The position numbers and the translations under genes are program-made. Shown piece by piece: positions 21,825-33,415 of a stretch of 64,000 nucleotides of DNA. Within the stretch, counting starts at the first letter, position 1, and each line of letters opens with the position of its first letter. Where the stretch lies: assembly GCF_902635505.1 (NCBI RefSeq), contig NC_045429.1, positions 428,509,669-428,573,668 of the forward strand. The letters are read 5' to 3'. Origin of the DNA: Sarcophilus harrisii. Taxonomy: Eukaryota > Chordata > Mammalia > Dasyuromorphia > Dasyuridae. A model generated the notes under the pieces. That model saw only the letters and a program-made list of their open reading frames with translations, ran no database searches and had not been told where the DNA came from.

Positions 21825-23109
21825 TTAAGATTCATTGTTCTGGACTCCTGAGGCCTTTACTTTCAGGTCATTCACATAATTCTGAACCCAGGCATCTTCA
21901 GGGTTGGCACATATTTCCCTTTTCTTTTGGGTCACAAACCTGTGGAGTGTGAGAAGAGATGAGAGACCCAGAAGCTTTTCAGCTGGAGATGAAGGGAAGG
22001 GTAATCAGTTGACCACTTCCCAACTTCCTCTAAATGTCTGGAAGGGATTAAGGAACCACTTTCCCATTTTCTGAAACCTCCCTCAGACCTATTGAGTCCA
22101 TCTGTCTCTTTCTAGAGATATGCCCAGGAGATATTTTTTTAGCCTCCTTCCATTTATCCCTGGCACTTGGAAGCAGTTATTCCAGGAAGAACCAAACCTG
22201 AGCATGGAACTACAGGAGCTACTGCCCTCCCTTTTATGCACAGTCTCACCAGAATTGCTTCAAGGACCTCCTTGGTCAAATTCCCAAATGGTTTCATTTT
22301 TCTTTCCTTTATCCCCTTTATCCTTTAAGGAGATTCAGGGGGTAGATACTTACACCACACCTTGCTGGGGACAGTGGCTGTTGGTTTCATAAAAGTGAAT
22401 CACAATTTCTCTGGGAATCTGATTTTTGGCATAGTTGAAGCAACAGGTACCAGGATCAGTGGAACTCGCTGTAAAGGAAAGAGTTGCCTTAAGTTAGTAC
22501 GGCCATACCCTCATATTGTACATTCCTTAGATGCTTTTCATCGGGTACGCTCCTTCATGTCTCCCTAAGCCTGGTGCTCTGGAATCACCAGGTGTGATTC
22601 CCATTGTACCTGGAGGAGGGTCAGACCTACTCTTCTTGTCTCCATAAAGGAACCTAGGGAAAACCTGTCATAGGAGAGCTAGAAAGAATGGCAGAAATCT
22701 ACTCGTGCAAATCCAATCTGTTACAGAGGAAGCCAGTTGCTGCAGAAGCCAAGAGTGTGTAGTATCAAAGTTGGAACTAGAACCTAGTTGGACTACTAGA
22801 CAATCTGCTGCTCCTTCTCTTTTCTCCCGCCTTGAACGTACATGTCAAAGAGCATTGTCAAGGGCATGTTAATGCTTTCAAGCCCCAAATCTGTAGAAAA
22901 TTTCTACATCTTCACTCCCCTCTACATCCTCACCAGACTCCTTTGCTCACACTACGGCTGTCTCTGATCAAGGCTCTGTCCAGCTCCCAAGCAGAACCTA
23001 GGCAAAGCCACAAAGAGTAGGAACAAATCCACTTACTTATTGCCGAGGATTCGGGAAAATTGAAGGCCATGACCATGAGGATGGAGAGTGCAACCACAAA
23101 GAACTTCAT
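21825..23109 (-). CDS. CC chemokine A3, MIP-1 family, apparently intact and divergent
   Basis: Exons are 23037-23109, 22354-22468 and 21825-21939, giving 303 nt and 100 residues, all with GT-AG introns (GTAAGT donors). The signal peptide matches A2. The mature part reads SSTDPGTCCFNYAKNQ, then IPREIVIHFYETNS, HCPQQGVV, FVTQKKREICANP and WVQNYVNDL, with the tail KASGVQNNES. All four cysteines are present. Compared with A1, about 12 residues differ in exon 2 alone. In exon 3 the basic KRNR cluster of A1 and A2 becomes QKKR and SIC becomes EIC. The TATA box is at 23195-23203. The role is inferred as a secreted leukocyte attractant; altered heparin or receptor binding is likely but untested. Confidence 0.88.
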
Positions 23110-23194
23110 GATCCTGAGAAGAGAGAGGAGCTGGAGGAGCAGAGCACAGGCTGAGAGACACTGCAGCTGTGTGCCTATCTCATGTTTGGGTCCC

Positions 23195-23275
23195 CTTTTT
23201 ATAGGGTTTTGGGAGTTCATGAAAAGAGGAAACCAACAGAAAATTATTGGAAATCATAAGAAAGAGATGATGTCA
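23195..23275 (-). promoter_or_regulatory. Promoter of chemokine A3
   Basis: TATAAAAAG (23195-23203) and TGATGTCA (23268-23275) are kept. The kappaB-like GGAAATCCC of A2 has become GGAAATCAT here, so the second half of the site is lost. Confidence 0.65.
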
Positions 23276-24603
23276 TTGTCAGAAATCGGAAACTAAAATG
23301 CAAAGTTGTTATCAAGAGCTGATGTTTTCTTCCTCATTGCAGTTTGATCATTTTGTATGTGTGTATGTGGAGAGGGGTCTTACAGGGAGAAGGAATGAAG
23401 AAAGAAGGTGTTGAGAAGTGGAGATTGGTGCTCAGTGGAGATGTGATGAACTTGAGTAGTAGCAGAGACGGACAAAGCTAAATAAGAAGGATAGTAATGT
23501 TAATCATCAATTGGAAGTTGGCAGTCACAATGAATTCCACATGCCACCTAGATTCTAAGATTATAGATTTAGATTTAGAAGGGCCCTTAGCGATCATCTA
23601 GTTTAAACTTGTCATTGATTATACCCCATGTATCCTCTATGGCTCTTTATCCAAACACTCAGTTCCACTGATGAGTCTGCTGAACTTCGCTCCATATTTT
23701 CCCCATGCTTACACCCTCCCTTAGCTTATAAAAGCCTCTTCAAAAGATTCAGATATTATTCCCTAATTCCATAAACTGGAGTTTCAATGAACTGTTTCTC
23801 TTTGAGATTATCAGTTGAGAATTAATTGAATCATGCAGATTTAAGCAGTTTTTGCAATAATGTATTAGCTATGGTGGTTCCATAAAAACAGCTGGTGCAA
23901 AGCTTCTTTCAAAAGTCTGGGACACACTGTCCCAGAAGAACATCCAGAATCCAGGGGAAAATGGGCTTCAGCTGAAAGAGTGTAGAGATGATTGGAAACT
24001 TGATGACTGCGAGTTGTACTTGTGACAAACGTATACATTATAGCCTCTGCTTGCTGAAAGTTTTCTTCCATTCATGGACTAAAGAGTTGCATTAAGCGCG
24101 ATAAATCTTCTTGGTTTGTGATATAGATCATAATGAAACAAGGACATTGATAGAAAATAATGTTAAAATAAGAAGGCCAAAATCTTCCAGAAATTTTGCA
24201 CCAATACAGGATGTAATCTACCAATACTTGCTATTCTTCTAGCCAAATCAGGGATGTAGTTTAGGAGAAGTAAACAAATCTGATCAAGGTTTAATTCAAA
24301 ATCTCTCCTTAGACATTTCCTCCTGCACAGCAGAGGCATTCTTGGAAAGCAAAGAAACCACACTTGGCCCAATTTCTGGAATTTATCTCTTCTCAACTCC
24401 CTTGATAATTCATATTTGATCCCTAGGCTGAGGTTGTTTTCTTGACCTAGCCTAACATAATTTATGTGTAAAGTCACTCTTGTTAAAAGGTGAGTTGAGA
24501 CCTGATTTCACCTACCCTGGCTAAAAAGGAATTGTGTGCTTTAGTTTTACTCACATAATAAATTTTGTAGATAGATAAATAGATATAGATGTACACACAT
24601 ATG
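23276..24603. other. 5' flank of A3, no gene
   Basis: This matches the A2 flank without the L1 insertion. The empty L1 site is at about 23806-23820. Confidence 0.55.
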
Positions 24604-24609
24604 TATGTG

Positions 24610-25012
24610 TGTGATGACCGCGCATTTTAAAATCAGCCGGAGTCAGAAATTCAGGTTAGGGGAAAATCATCAATCTTTATTCTTAGCAGAGATGAAGAAA
24701 GGTCGGAGGTAGAAGGGAATCTACAATAGCAATGTCAGCAGCTGAGTCAAGAAGCTAGCTAGACCAGAAGCCATGAGACCAGCAGCTCCCAGAATCCAAC
24801 CCAGCCCCAAACTCTCTCCACCTCTCTTCCTGTCTCTCTGCCTCTACCCACCAAAATCGTCATTTCCTATACAACACATCAGGACTTGCACAGAGAGTGG
24901 GCGGGGGCCATTCTTTATCCAAGCATGTATATTAATAGAGTATGGTCCAATTACTATTTAGCCTCACATGCTTAGGACCTCAGTGCAACAACTCAAGCCT
25001 CAGCCCATTACA
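24610..25012 (-). mobile_element. Solo LTR, class II-like fossil, A3 copy (403 bp)
   Basis: Target repeats are tatgtg at 24604-24609 and 25013-25018. It is the duplicate of 18507-18909, with about two base differences seen by eye. Because the site and target repeats are the same, it was copied with its unit rather than inserted twice. Confidence 0.85.
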
Positions 25013-25104
25013 TATGTGTGTAAATACACACATAGGTGTGTGTGTGTATAATGTGTACACAAAGATCAATATCTTCCCTTCACTTGTTGCTTCTCTTGTA
25101 CCAG

Positions 25105-25220
25105 CTGGCAGATACTCAGGAACTATTTGACAAAGTATACATAACTTTAACTTCTCAGATTCCAGGTTTCACCAGAGGAACCATGGAAGAATTTGTTGCA
25201 AATGCTGCTCATGAACAGAA
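25105..25220 (+). other. Conserved open stretch with splice-like edges, A3 copy
   Basis: It is identical over 116 nt to 4066-4181. The frame continues downstream in A2 and A3 because the edge is GTGGGG rather than GTAGGA, giving a 146-codon frame at 25036-25476 that runs into the SINE. Confidence 0.4.
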
Positions 25221-25339
25221 GTGGGGAATAAGAACTCTGAGGAGTTCTTCTGTTTCCTTATGTGATGATATTAGCAGCATACATTTCTGTAACATTTTAA
25301 GATCACAAAGTACCTTGACATGTATTATTCCATTTCATT

Positions 25340-26586
25340 TTTTTCTAAAGAAAATAGTGAACTTAAATGATTTCTCTAAGGTTACATGCCTAACCTTAGA
25401 GGCTGGATTTAACTCAGGTTTTCTTGACTCTAGGGTTGATACACTATCCATTGTGCCATCTAATGGCCCCACCTAATTTTGCCCTAAAGATTTCAATTAA
25501 GCATGATAAACTTTCTTGGCTGCTGAGAAAGCCAGGCTTATTATTTTTATCTCCACTTTATTCATGGTGAAATTGCATCTTGAAGTATATGGTGTGAGAT
25601 CTGGGTCTAAATCTATTTTCTCAGCAGTTTCAATGAAGAGAGTTCTTACCCGATAAGTGATGTCCTTGGGTATACCATAGTACGTTCTTTCATTTTTTTC
25701 TGCTTCTGTGTGAGAGGTCAGTATAAAGGAGACAGGGGAAGAATTTATACAATGATTGCAAAATATCTCTGGAAGTTATTGAGTATGCTGATCTTTGAGA
25801 TGACTTTTCATGTTTTTCAAAAGACTGATGATAAAATTTACTTCCTACTTTTGTCTGACTGTCCATAGACTAGAGAGCACTAGAACCGGGCAAACATTGC
25901 AGCCATGGCTGATGTCTTTATTTATTATGTTTGATAATACTTATTTGTACATTGTACATTGATATTGTGTCTCTGTTTCTCTGTCTCTTTCTATCTCTGT
26001 TAGTCTCTTCCAATTCTCTGTCTCTATATGTGTCTCTCTCTGTCTCTCTCTTATTCTGTCTCTGTGTCTCTCTTTTTCTGTCCCTATCGCTGTCTTTTTC
26101 AATCTCTGTATCTCTCTGTCTCTGTGCATGGCTCTGTTTGTCTATGTCTCTTTCTGGCTGTGTGTGTTTGTTTCTGTCTCTCTATCTGTCTGTCTGTCTC
26201 TCTCTTTTTCTCTCTGTCTCTCTCTCTCTTTTCCAATCTAGTTTTATCTGTCATTCTCTCAACCTCCATTTCCCATCTTCCTCACCCTCTCTGAACTTCT
26301 GGTTGATAAGAGAAACAAGGTATGAATATATTTCTTCAGCCAATCAAAACACTCCTTCTTTCTTCACACTGTTCATCCAAGGATTTTTTCTAATTTACCC
26401 TAAAGGGTGAGATTGCCTAGTTGCTTAAGACTTCTTATCTATCACCTTGTGACTCACTTTAAAAGAGATAGGGCCACTTGATTTTTTTCCTGGCTAAATC
26501 AACAGCTCATCCTTATGATACATAGCACATATATGCATTGCCATGCAAATTCATGTTTTTATAAGCTCTCACTTGAAAACTAATAA
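25340..26586. repeat. CORE-SINE, unit DNA, microsatellite (25965-26260) and A3 tail
   Basis: Same order as in A2: SINE at about 25340-25480 (minus), unit DNA, pyrimidine-rich TCTG/TC array, unit tail. The long frames over the array are low-complexity. Confidence 0.75.
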
Positions 26587-27690
26587 CTGTCAGAGCCAGG
26601 ATAAGAATCCACACCTGATGAATCCAAATCAAAATTAGACAATTTAATAAAGATTCCTCCAACATTAAAGGAAGTACTTGTTCAATTAATATTAAATATA
26701 CTGAATCTACATAGAAGTCCAGCTTAGCTAAGCTGTACATGGTCATTCAGATAGTGAAGACAGGATTTGGACCTAATTATTCTGACTCTAAATGCAATAC
26801 ATTTTTTCTGCTGTTATATTATGAAAAATAGTTCCTATTTTGATCCTCATTTTCTTTTCCTATATGACCCTGATTTTTTATTGTGCCCTGAGCGTATCCC
26901 TTACATATACGCTATTTCCTGACAATTCCCTGATGACATCAGAAAAATCATAGGATTGGAGACATGGAAGAGAACTCACCAGACATCTAGTTCGAGACAT
27001 AACCAACTAGAGCTTCCTCTATAATTGGTCACCTGACCTCTGTTTAATGACCTCTAAGGACAGGAAACAACAGCCAAACTGATTTCAGTTTTGGAAAACT
27101 CTAATTAATGGAAGGTGTGTCCTATTAGCAACCCTCTATTGACTTTGTCACTTCTATCTATTGCTCATGTGGGCACAAACAGTACAAGTCTGACCCTCTT
27201 CCTCATGAGGGCTCTTCAAATACTTCAATACTGCTGCACTGACTGCCATGAATCCTTTTCTTTTTTCGTTAGCCTTCAACTCATTCTTAAGTGACAGGGA
27301 CTCTGGACCTTCTTCTTCCTGATTACTATCCTTTCAGGGGTCCTCAAACTTTTTAAATAGGGGGTCAGTTCACTGTCCCTCAGACTGTTGGAGGGATGGA
27401 CTATAGTAAAAGCAAAAACTTTGTTTTGTGGGCCTTTAAAGAAACTTCATAGCCCTGGGTGAGGGGGATAAATGTCCTCAGCTGCTGCATCTGCCCTGTG
27501 GGCTGTAGTTTGAGGACCCCTGCCACTTTCAGCATGCCAATATCCTTCTAAACTGTGGTGCACAGAATTGAACATAGTATTAGAGGCCAGACTATGGTGG
27601 GATTAGCAATCCTTATTCTGAGAACCTATGCCTCTCAATGTAAATTAGGCATTTGGGGGCCACCGAGCGTGCTGAATCAAAATTGAGATG
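26587..27690 (-). repeat. Start of unit B2 and L3/CR1 fragment split by a hAT element
   Basis: 26587-27015 matches 1-444. The L3/CR1 fragment runs about 27020-27690 and is interrupted by the insertion at 27335-27522. B1 lacks that insertion. Confidence 0.55.
27335..27522. mobile_element. Short non-autonomous hAT (Charlie-type) DNA transposon
   Basis: The element is 188 bp with perfect 16-bp terminal inverted repeats CAGGGGTCCTCAAACT and AGTTTGAGGACCCCTG. The interior ('gccctgggtgagggggata') matches a hAT family I recall from marsupial genomes. The expected 8-bp target repeat is not clear, with some flanking change or loss. There is no coding capacity. Confidence 0.85.
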
Positions 27691-28157
27691 GTAATACACT
27701 TTAACCACCACTTTTTTTTTTCATTCAGAACAAATGCTGCCTAAATCGTCTCCCCCTTTCTAGTATGGTAATACAAGATTTCCACCTGAACAATCTTATT
27801 TCTACTGAGAAAACCAAAAAGACACAGAAAACATATGGCTTGAAAAAGTTTTATTCTGAATTCTTTGTCCAACACATACTTGTAGAATCCAACAGATGCC
27901 TCCAGGATTCAAAGGAACCAAAGGTTAGCTGCTAAGCAAGTCTCCATGGGGGACAAGTGTCCTTCAAAGTGCAAATAGTATCAATAAATACCCAAAACTG
28001 CCACCTCATAATTCATATAAATTAAATTTCACTGATTAAAAACAACCTAGGAAGGCTGAGGTCTGGGGAGATTGCTTCTGAATGGGGAATTCCTTAGCTT
28101 GGTCCATTTCCTTTTAAGATTCATTGTTGTAAGCCTCTTAAGCCTTCAGGTCAGCTC

Positions 28158-29449
28158 TCAGTCATGTATGTACTTCTGAACCCAATCATCATTTGGGTTG
28201 GCACTTCTCCTGTCCCTTTTTGGTCAGGAACCTGTAGAGTAAGAAAAGAGAATATGAGAGATCAAGGACTTTTCCAACTGGAGATCAAGAGGAAATCTCT
28301 CTTCCCCTATTCCCAACTTTCTGTAGACATCTGGAAGGGAGAAAGGAACCATTCTCCCAAATATCAAATCTCCCATCAAGCCCACTGAGTCCATCTATCT
28401 CTTTCTAGAGACTTCCCCAGGAGACATTTTCTCAACCTCCTTTCTGACCTCGAATTACTGTTGCTTCCATTCATCCCTCTCCATTAGAGGGCATTGTTCA
28501 CCTCTTGCTCCCAGAAGGACCAAAGGTGAACATGGGACCACATGGGCCACTGCTCTCCCTTTTATCTACCTGAGCTGTCTGATGCAGCCATTTGGCCAAA
28601 TTGCCAAATAGCTTCATTTTCTCCTTCTATCATCATACCCTGAATCCCCTATGAAGCCTCAATGGGTAGATACTCACCCCACAGCTGGCTGGGAACACAG
28701 GCTGCTGGTCTTATAATAATCTATCACAAATTTTCTGGGGATCTGCTGTCTAACATGGGAGAAGCAGCAGGCGGTGGAAGTTTTGGAGCCCACTGTAAAG
28801 AAAAGAGTTGCATGAAATCAGTAAAACCATACAGTCACCCTGCAGATTCCTTAGTTATTTGCATTATCTCAAGAACAGGCTCTTCATCAGACACACTGGG
28901 GATGTCCTTTCTCATATCTCCCCTGCAGTACTAGGCATGGTTCTCTGGGAAGGAGGAAGATGAGACCCATCATTCCCATTCCCAGGTGGGTATCAGTGGA
29001 GGAAACATAAAAAGCTAGAGATGGATGGGATGCCAAACATCACACTGTCCAGATTCTGTTTTAGAGAGGAAAATGCTTGTCACAAGTAATTTAGTGTCAG
29101 AGCCAGAACAAGAACCAAGCTGGATGAAGTCTCAATGTAGTGATTCTTGCCTCTCTTGATCTTACAACCTAAATAGCAAATATTGTCAAGAGCATATTGC
29201 TAATTTCAAGTCCCAAGGCATAAAAACCCTATGTGTTCCTGCCCCTGTCATTCAGGTCTCCTCCTCCCCACACTCATAGATCTCTGTGATTAGACCAGGC
29301 TAATCTGTCAGGGTTGTCTCCAGAGTATGACTAGAGCCTGGGTACAGGCACAGAGGCATAAGGAAACTCACTTACTTGGTGCAGAAGATGTCAGAGAGCT
29401 GAAGATCATGATCCATGACTATGGAGAGGGCAGCCACAGAGACCTTCAT
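28158..29449 (-). pseudogene. CC chemokine pseudogene B2 (CCL4-like, three exons, frameshifted)
   Basis: Exon 1 is 29376-29449 (74 nt instead of 73). One extra base after the codons for [12 protein letters not shown] shifts the signal peptide out of frame. Exon 2 (28678-28792) is open: [38 protein letters not shown]. Exon 3 (about 28158-28231) reads FLTKKGQEKC, then lacks two bases at the fourth cysteine. The normal frame would have stopped early, at IHD. Splice sites and a TATA-like TATAAAA near 29540 remain. B1 has a different indel only a few bases away, so the two B copies broke independently. Confidence 0.85.
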
Positions 29450-29589
29450 GATCCTGAGGGGCAAAGGGGACTGTAGGAGCAGAGCACAGTCTAAGAGACT
29501 CTGCAGGTCTGTGTCTCAGTCTCATGTTTGGACCCTGATTTTATAGGGGCATCTGAGAGAACCCAGGGAGATGGAGGCAACATAACAGG

Positions 29590-31240
29590 AAATTCCTGTG
29601 TAGAATATAGGGAGGGGGGAATTGTTAACTCAAAAGTTAGGAAATGTAAGGCTGGTGTCAAGAAACTGAGGTACTCACCCCCAGGGCAGTTTTTTCATGT
29701 AAGAAAAAGGAGGGGGATATAGAAAGAAGTGTGCATGTGGTAGACAGTAAGGGGAAATTTTTTGTGGAAATGGGGACAGAGCAGGAACAGACAATGAGGA
29801 CATTTAATTTTGTTCCATTCCTTTCTATATGATGCTATTAGCATCCATTTGCATAACTTTTTGAGGGCACAAGAATTTTTGAAATTGACCATTTAATCTT
29901 CACAATAAAGTAAAGTATTCTTATATCCATTTTATTTATGAGGAAATGAAGATGACATTTAGTGGACTGAATTCTATGCTTGAAGACAAGAAGACCTGAG
30001 GTGAAGTCCTTTTACTAAAATCTTAATACTATGTGATCTTTAACTCACAACTAACAGTCTAATAAGAAGAAATGTAGAAGAGTGGCTACAAAATTATTGG
30101 TTATTATGAAGCATCTTGTCTAGTTTCCATAACGAGTGAGGAACAGATTCAGGATTCATTCTTGGGCTTTCTGATTTCAAGTAGAGTTACATAAATTGTA
30201 AGCAACACTTAAGGGGAAGGGGGCAATGTGATATTGTAGTGGGGCTGTAGGTATGAAATAATGAGTAGAATTGTTTGATATTAATTCAACATCAACATAG
30301 ACATGTCCTTTTTTAAAAAAAAATTAAAATGGAGTTGATTTACAATCAACAAAACATTATGTGGAGAAATGCTTGAGATGTGAATAGAATAGATAATGTT
30401 GCCACTAGATGAAATCAGGAATGATTGTAAGGTATCTCCTTCTATTTCCCTCCAGTTTGCTTTGGATACAATCTTTCATGTCTAGGTTTGGGGATTCTTT
30501 GGAGGATATTGCAATATATAGTATAATTTCTGTCTGATTTCTGTCTGACTGCCTTCCAGTTTTCCTAGAATTTTTGGTCACAAACTAATCTTTCCCCAAG
30601 TTGGTGGCATTCTTGAGTTGGTCAAACTCTCTTTTGGTATATAGACAAGCTCCTGATTCAGAATAAAGTAAATGGAAGTAGGAGAAAAACTGATGCAATG
30701 ATTATAATATTGTAGAGGAAAGCAACTTTGAATGAGTTAAGAATACTGATGATTGCAATGACTAATCATTCCATGAAAAGACTGAAGATGACCCCGTTTT
30801 TCCTTGGCATGGAGGTGACAAATTAGAGGTATCAAATCAGTCAAGCATTTTCAGTCATTGCCAATGTTTTGGGTTGCTTTGTTATTTTTACTTAATCTGT
30901 TATATGAAAGGGTTTCATTTGGGAAGTGGTGGCAGTTAGTAGATAAGGATGGCCATCTAAAAGGAAAATCAAAGTTCAGGAATGAAAAAAATTTAGAAAC
31001 AGAGAGTAGAGAAGAAATGAGAACAGATGATACTGGCAAGCAGGGGAGTTTCCCTACCATTGTGATAAATATAACCAAACTGCTTTCAGTAAAATGTCAC
31101 AGATCCATATATCTTCCTTTTTTCTGTCTTTCTTTATAGATTCAAATATGATTATTCACTTATAACAAAAAGGAAACACTTTATAATCTAAGGGTCATGG
31201 CAAATATGAAAGAAATTAGAAGATACACTACATTGTAATA
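29590..31240. other. 5' flank of pseudogene B2, no gene
   Basis: This matches 7471-8755 and 9609-10140 without the solo LTR. The empty LTR site is near 30640. The CRE-like TGATGTCA kept in B1 is missing here. No gene is seen. Confidence 0.5.
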
Positions 31241-31254
31241 TGTACTTTAAAATA

Positions 31255-31500
31255 ACCAAATTTCATTGTGAATCCTGTCTTGGGCACTTCCTAGATGAAT
31301 TGAAAATTATATTTCATGTTTTACATAACTTCACATGTCTCTTTTCAATGAAGAAGAGTTCAGTGAGAATGGAGGAAGAACATTTGGAACTCAAAATTTT
31401 AAGAACAAATATTAAAAATTGTTTTACATGTCATTTGAGGGAAATAATAAATAAGAAAAAAAAGAAGAAAATCATACTTCACTCCTCAACAACCTGTCCT
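31255..31500. repeat. Local duplication, copy 1
   Basis: About 240 bp from 'cctgtcttgggcacttccta' to 'ctcctcaacaacc' recur at 32537-32768 with scattered differences and small indels. The 89-codon frame here is not conserved in copy 2. Confidence 0.7.
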
Positions 31501-31699
31501 GTGCTGTAGGCAGCAAAAGGAACGTGATAATAGTATCTACAGACTGCACACATAAGTAGAAGATGACCAAAAAATAAAGAATAATATTTTCCTCCACTTT
31601 CCATGGTGATTCTTTAGAAAAACTGCTCTGTGATAATTGTTTTTTGCTTATACCTTGACAATATCTCATTTTAAGTTTTGGGAGAGATCACAGTAATCT

Positions 31700-32020
31700 A
31701 GTCCAAAAGATGACTAAAAGAATCACCACTGTCACATTCTCTGTAAATGATCACTAGCATCTATCTAAAGACCTCCAAGGAAACCCACACAGCTTGAGGT
31801 AATATGTAACTATCTGGTTAACTATAATTGTTGAGAAATTTTCCTAATTCCAGACCTAAATTTAGGCCCCTAAAAATAATGCCTATTACCCAGGTTCTGT
31901 CCTTTGGACTGAAAGAGCACAAATATATATTCCTCTAGAAAACAAAACTTTCTGTCTCTGGGACCTCACCACTTAGCACAATCCTTAGCATATGGTAGTC
32001 ACTTAATAAAAAATTAAAAA
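31700..32020. repeat. L3/CR1 fragment (31700-31920) and L2/MIR3-like tail (31960-32020)
   Basis: 'gagaaattttcctaattcca' matches the L3/CR1 landmark seen at 34660. The second element ends in 'tagtcacttaataaaaaatt' and pairs with 10985-11035 in the B1 unit. Confidence 0.5.
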
Positions 32021-32536
32021 AAAAAAAAAGCCCAACTTGTGGAATCCCAATGAATGTTGTAGAGGAGATTGCTATCCAAGGTAGAAGACTGGGCTCATCA
32101 ACCTCAAAGATCCTTCCAGGCCTGCATTTCTCCAGTTGTATACTTGTTCAAGAAACTATATATTCATAATTAGAAGAGTTGAGAAAATGTACCACCACTC
32201 TCCAATGAAGATGGGGAATTTAGAGTGCTATTTGTGTTGGTGAGTTCTGCTGAATTTCCCTCCCCCTATTCTGTTCTTGCTTTAAAATCTCTGTTGCATG
32301 GGTGATTCATTGGGTAAAAGGCATATGATATTAAAAATATGCTAACCAAAATAAGATTAAACTGTAAAAGAAGAACAAGAAAAGTACAAATACATCCTTT
32401 GAATTTCTCCATTTTTTTCCGGGGCCATGAAAAGGCTCTTCCATTCTTAAAGATACAAAGAGATTTCCTCTCATACATTGTAGTGAACAATGCAACCCAA
32501 CCTAGTGGAGTATTCAACTTCCTGGCATTGAAATTG
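32021..32536. other. Gene-free stretch between the local duplicates
   Basis: The start is homologous to 11035-11110 (after the L2-like tail in B1). The rest looks single-copy within the window. No coding or RNA gene is recognised. Confidence 0.4.
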
Positions 32537-32768
32537 TAAACCCTGTCTTGGGCACTTCCTAGATGAATTGAAAATCATATTTCATGTTTTACATAACTTC
32601 ACATGTACCTTCTCAATGAGGAGGGGTGAGGTAAGGAGGGAGGAAAGGAGAGCATTTGAAACTCAAAATTTGAAAAGATAATGTTGAAAGTTGTTTTACA
32701 TGTAACTGAAGGAAAACAAAATATTAATCTAAAAAAAAGAAAATCATACTTCATCTCCTCAACAACCA
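32537..32768. repeat. Local duplication, copy 2
   Basis: This is homologous to 31255-31500. The GGAA array begins exactly where this copy ends ('ctcctcaacaacc'), whereas copy 1 continues into unique DNA. Confidence 0.7.
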
Positions 32769-33415
32769 GGAAGGAAGGAAGGAAAGGAGGAAGGAAGGAA
32801 GGAAGGAAGGAAGGAAGGAAGGAAGGAAGGAAGGAAGGAAGGAAAGAAGGAAGGAAGGAAGGAAGGAGAGAGGGAAGGAAGGAGAGAGGATGGAAAGAAG
32901 GAAGAAAGGAAAGAGGGAGAGAAGGAGGGAGGGAGAAAGGAAGGAGGAAGGAAAAAAGGAAGGAAGAGAGGGAGGGAGGGAGGGAGGAAGGAAGGAAGGA
33001 AGGAAGGAAAGAAGGAAGGAAGGAAGGAAGGGAGAGAGGGAAGGAAGGGAGAGAGGATGGAAAGAAGGAAGAAAGGAAAGAGGGAGAGAAGGAGGGAGGG
33101 AGAAAGGAAGGGAGGAAGGAAAAAAGGAAGGAAGAGAGGGAGGGAGGGAGGGAGGAAGGAAGGAAGGAAGGAAAGAAAGAAGGAAGGAAGGAAAGAAGGA
33201 AGGAATGAAGGAAGGAAGGAAGGAAGGAAGGAAGGAAGGAAGGAAGGAAGGAAAGAAGGAAGGAAGGAAGGAAGGAAGGAAGGAAGGAAGGAAGGAAGGA
33301 AGGAAGGAAGGAAGGAAGGAAAGAAGGAAGGAAGGAAGGAAAGAAGGAAGGAAGGAAGGAAGGAAGGAAGGAAGGAAGGAAGGAAGGAAGGAAGGAAGGA
33401 AGGAAGGAAGGAAGA
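32769..33415. repeat. Large purine-only GGAA/GAAGG array
   Basis: About 650 bp are almost free of C and T on the plus strand: long perfect (GGAA)n runs at both ends, and two related ~170-bp degenerate segments (about 32870-33035 and 33040-33180) with GGGA, GAGAGG and single T interruptions. Open frames of 123-295 codons on both strands (poly KEGR or poly PSFL) are artefacts. It separates the A/B units from the C units. Confidence 0.97.
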
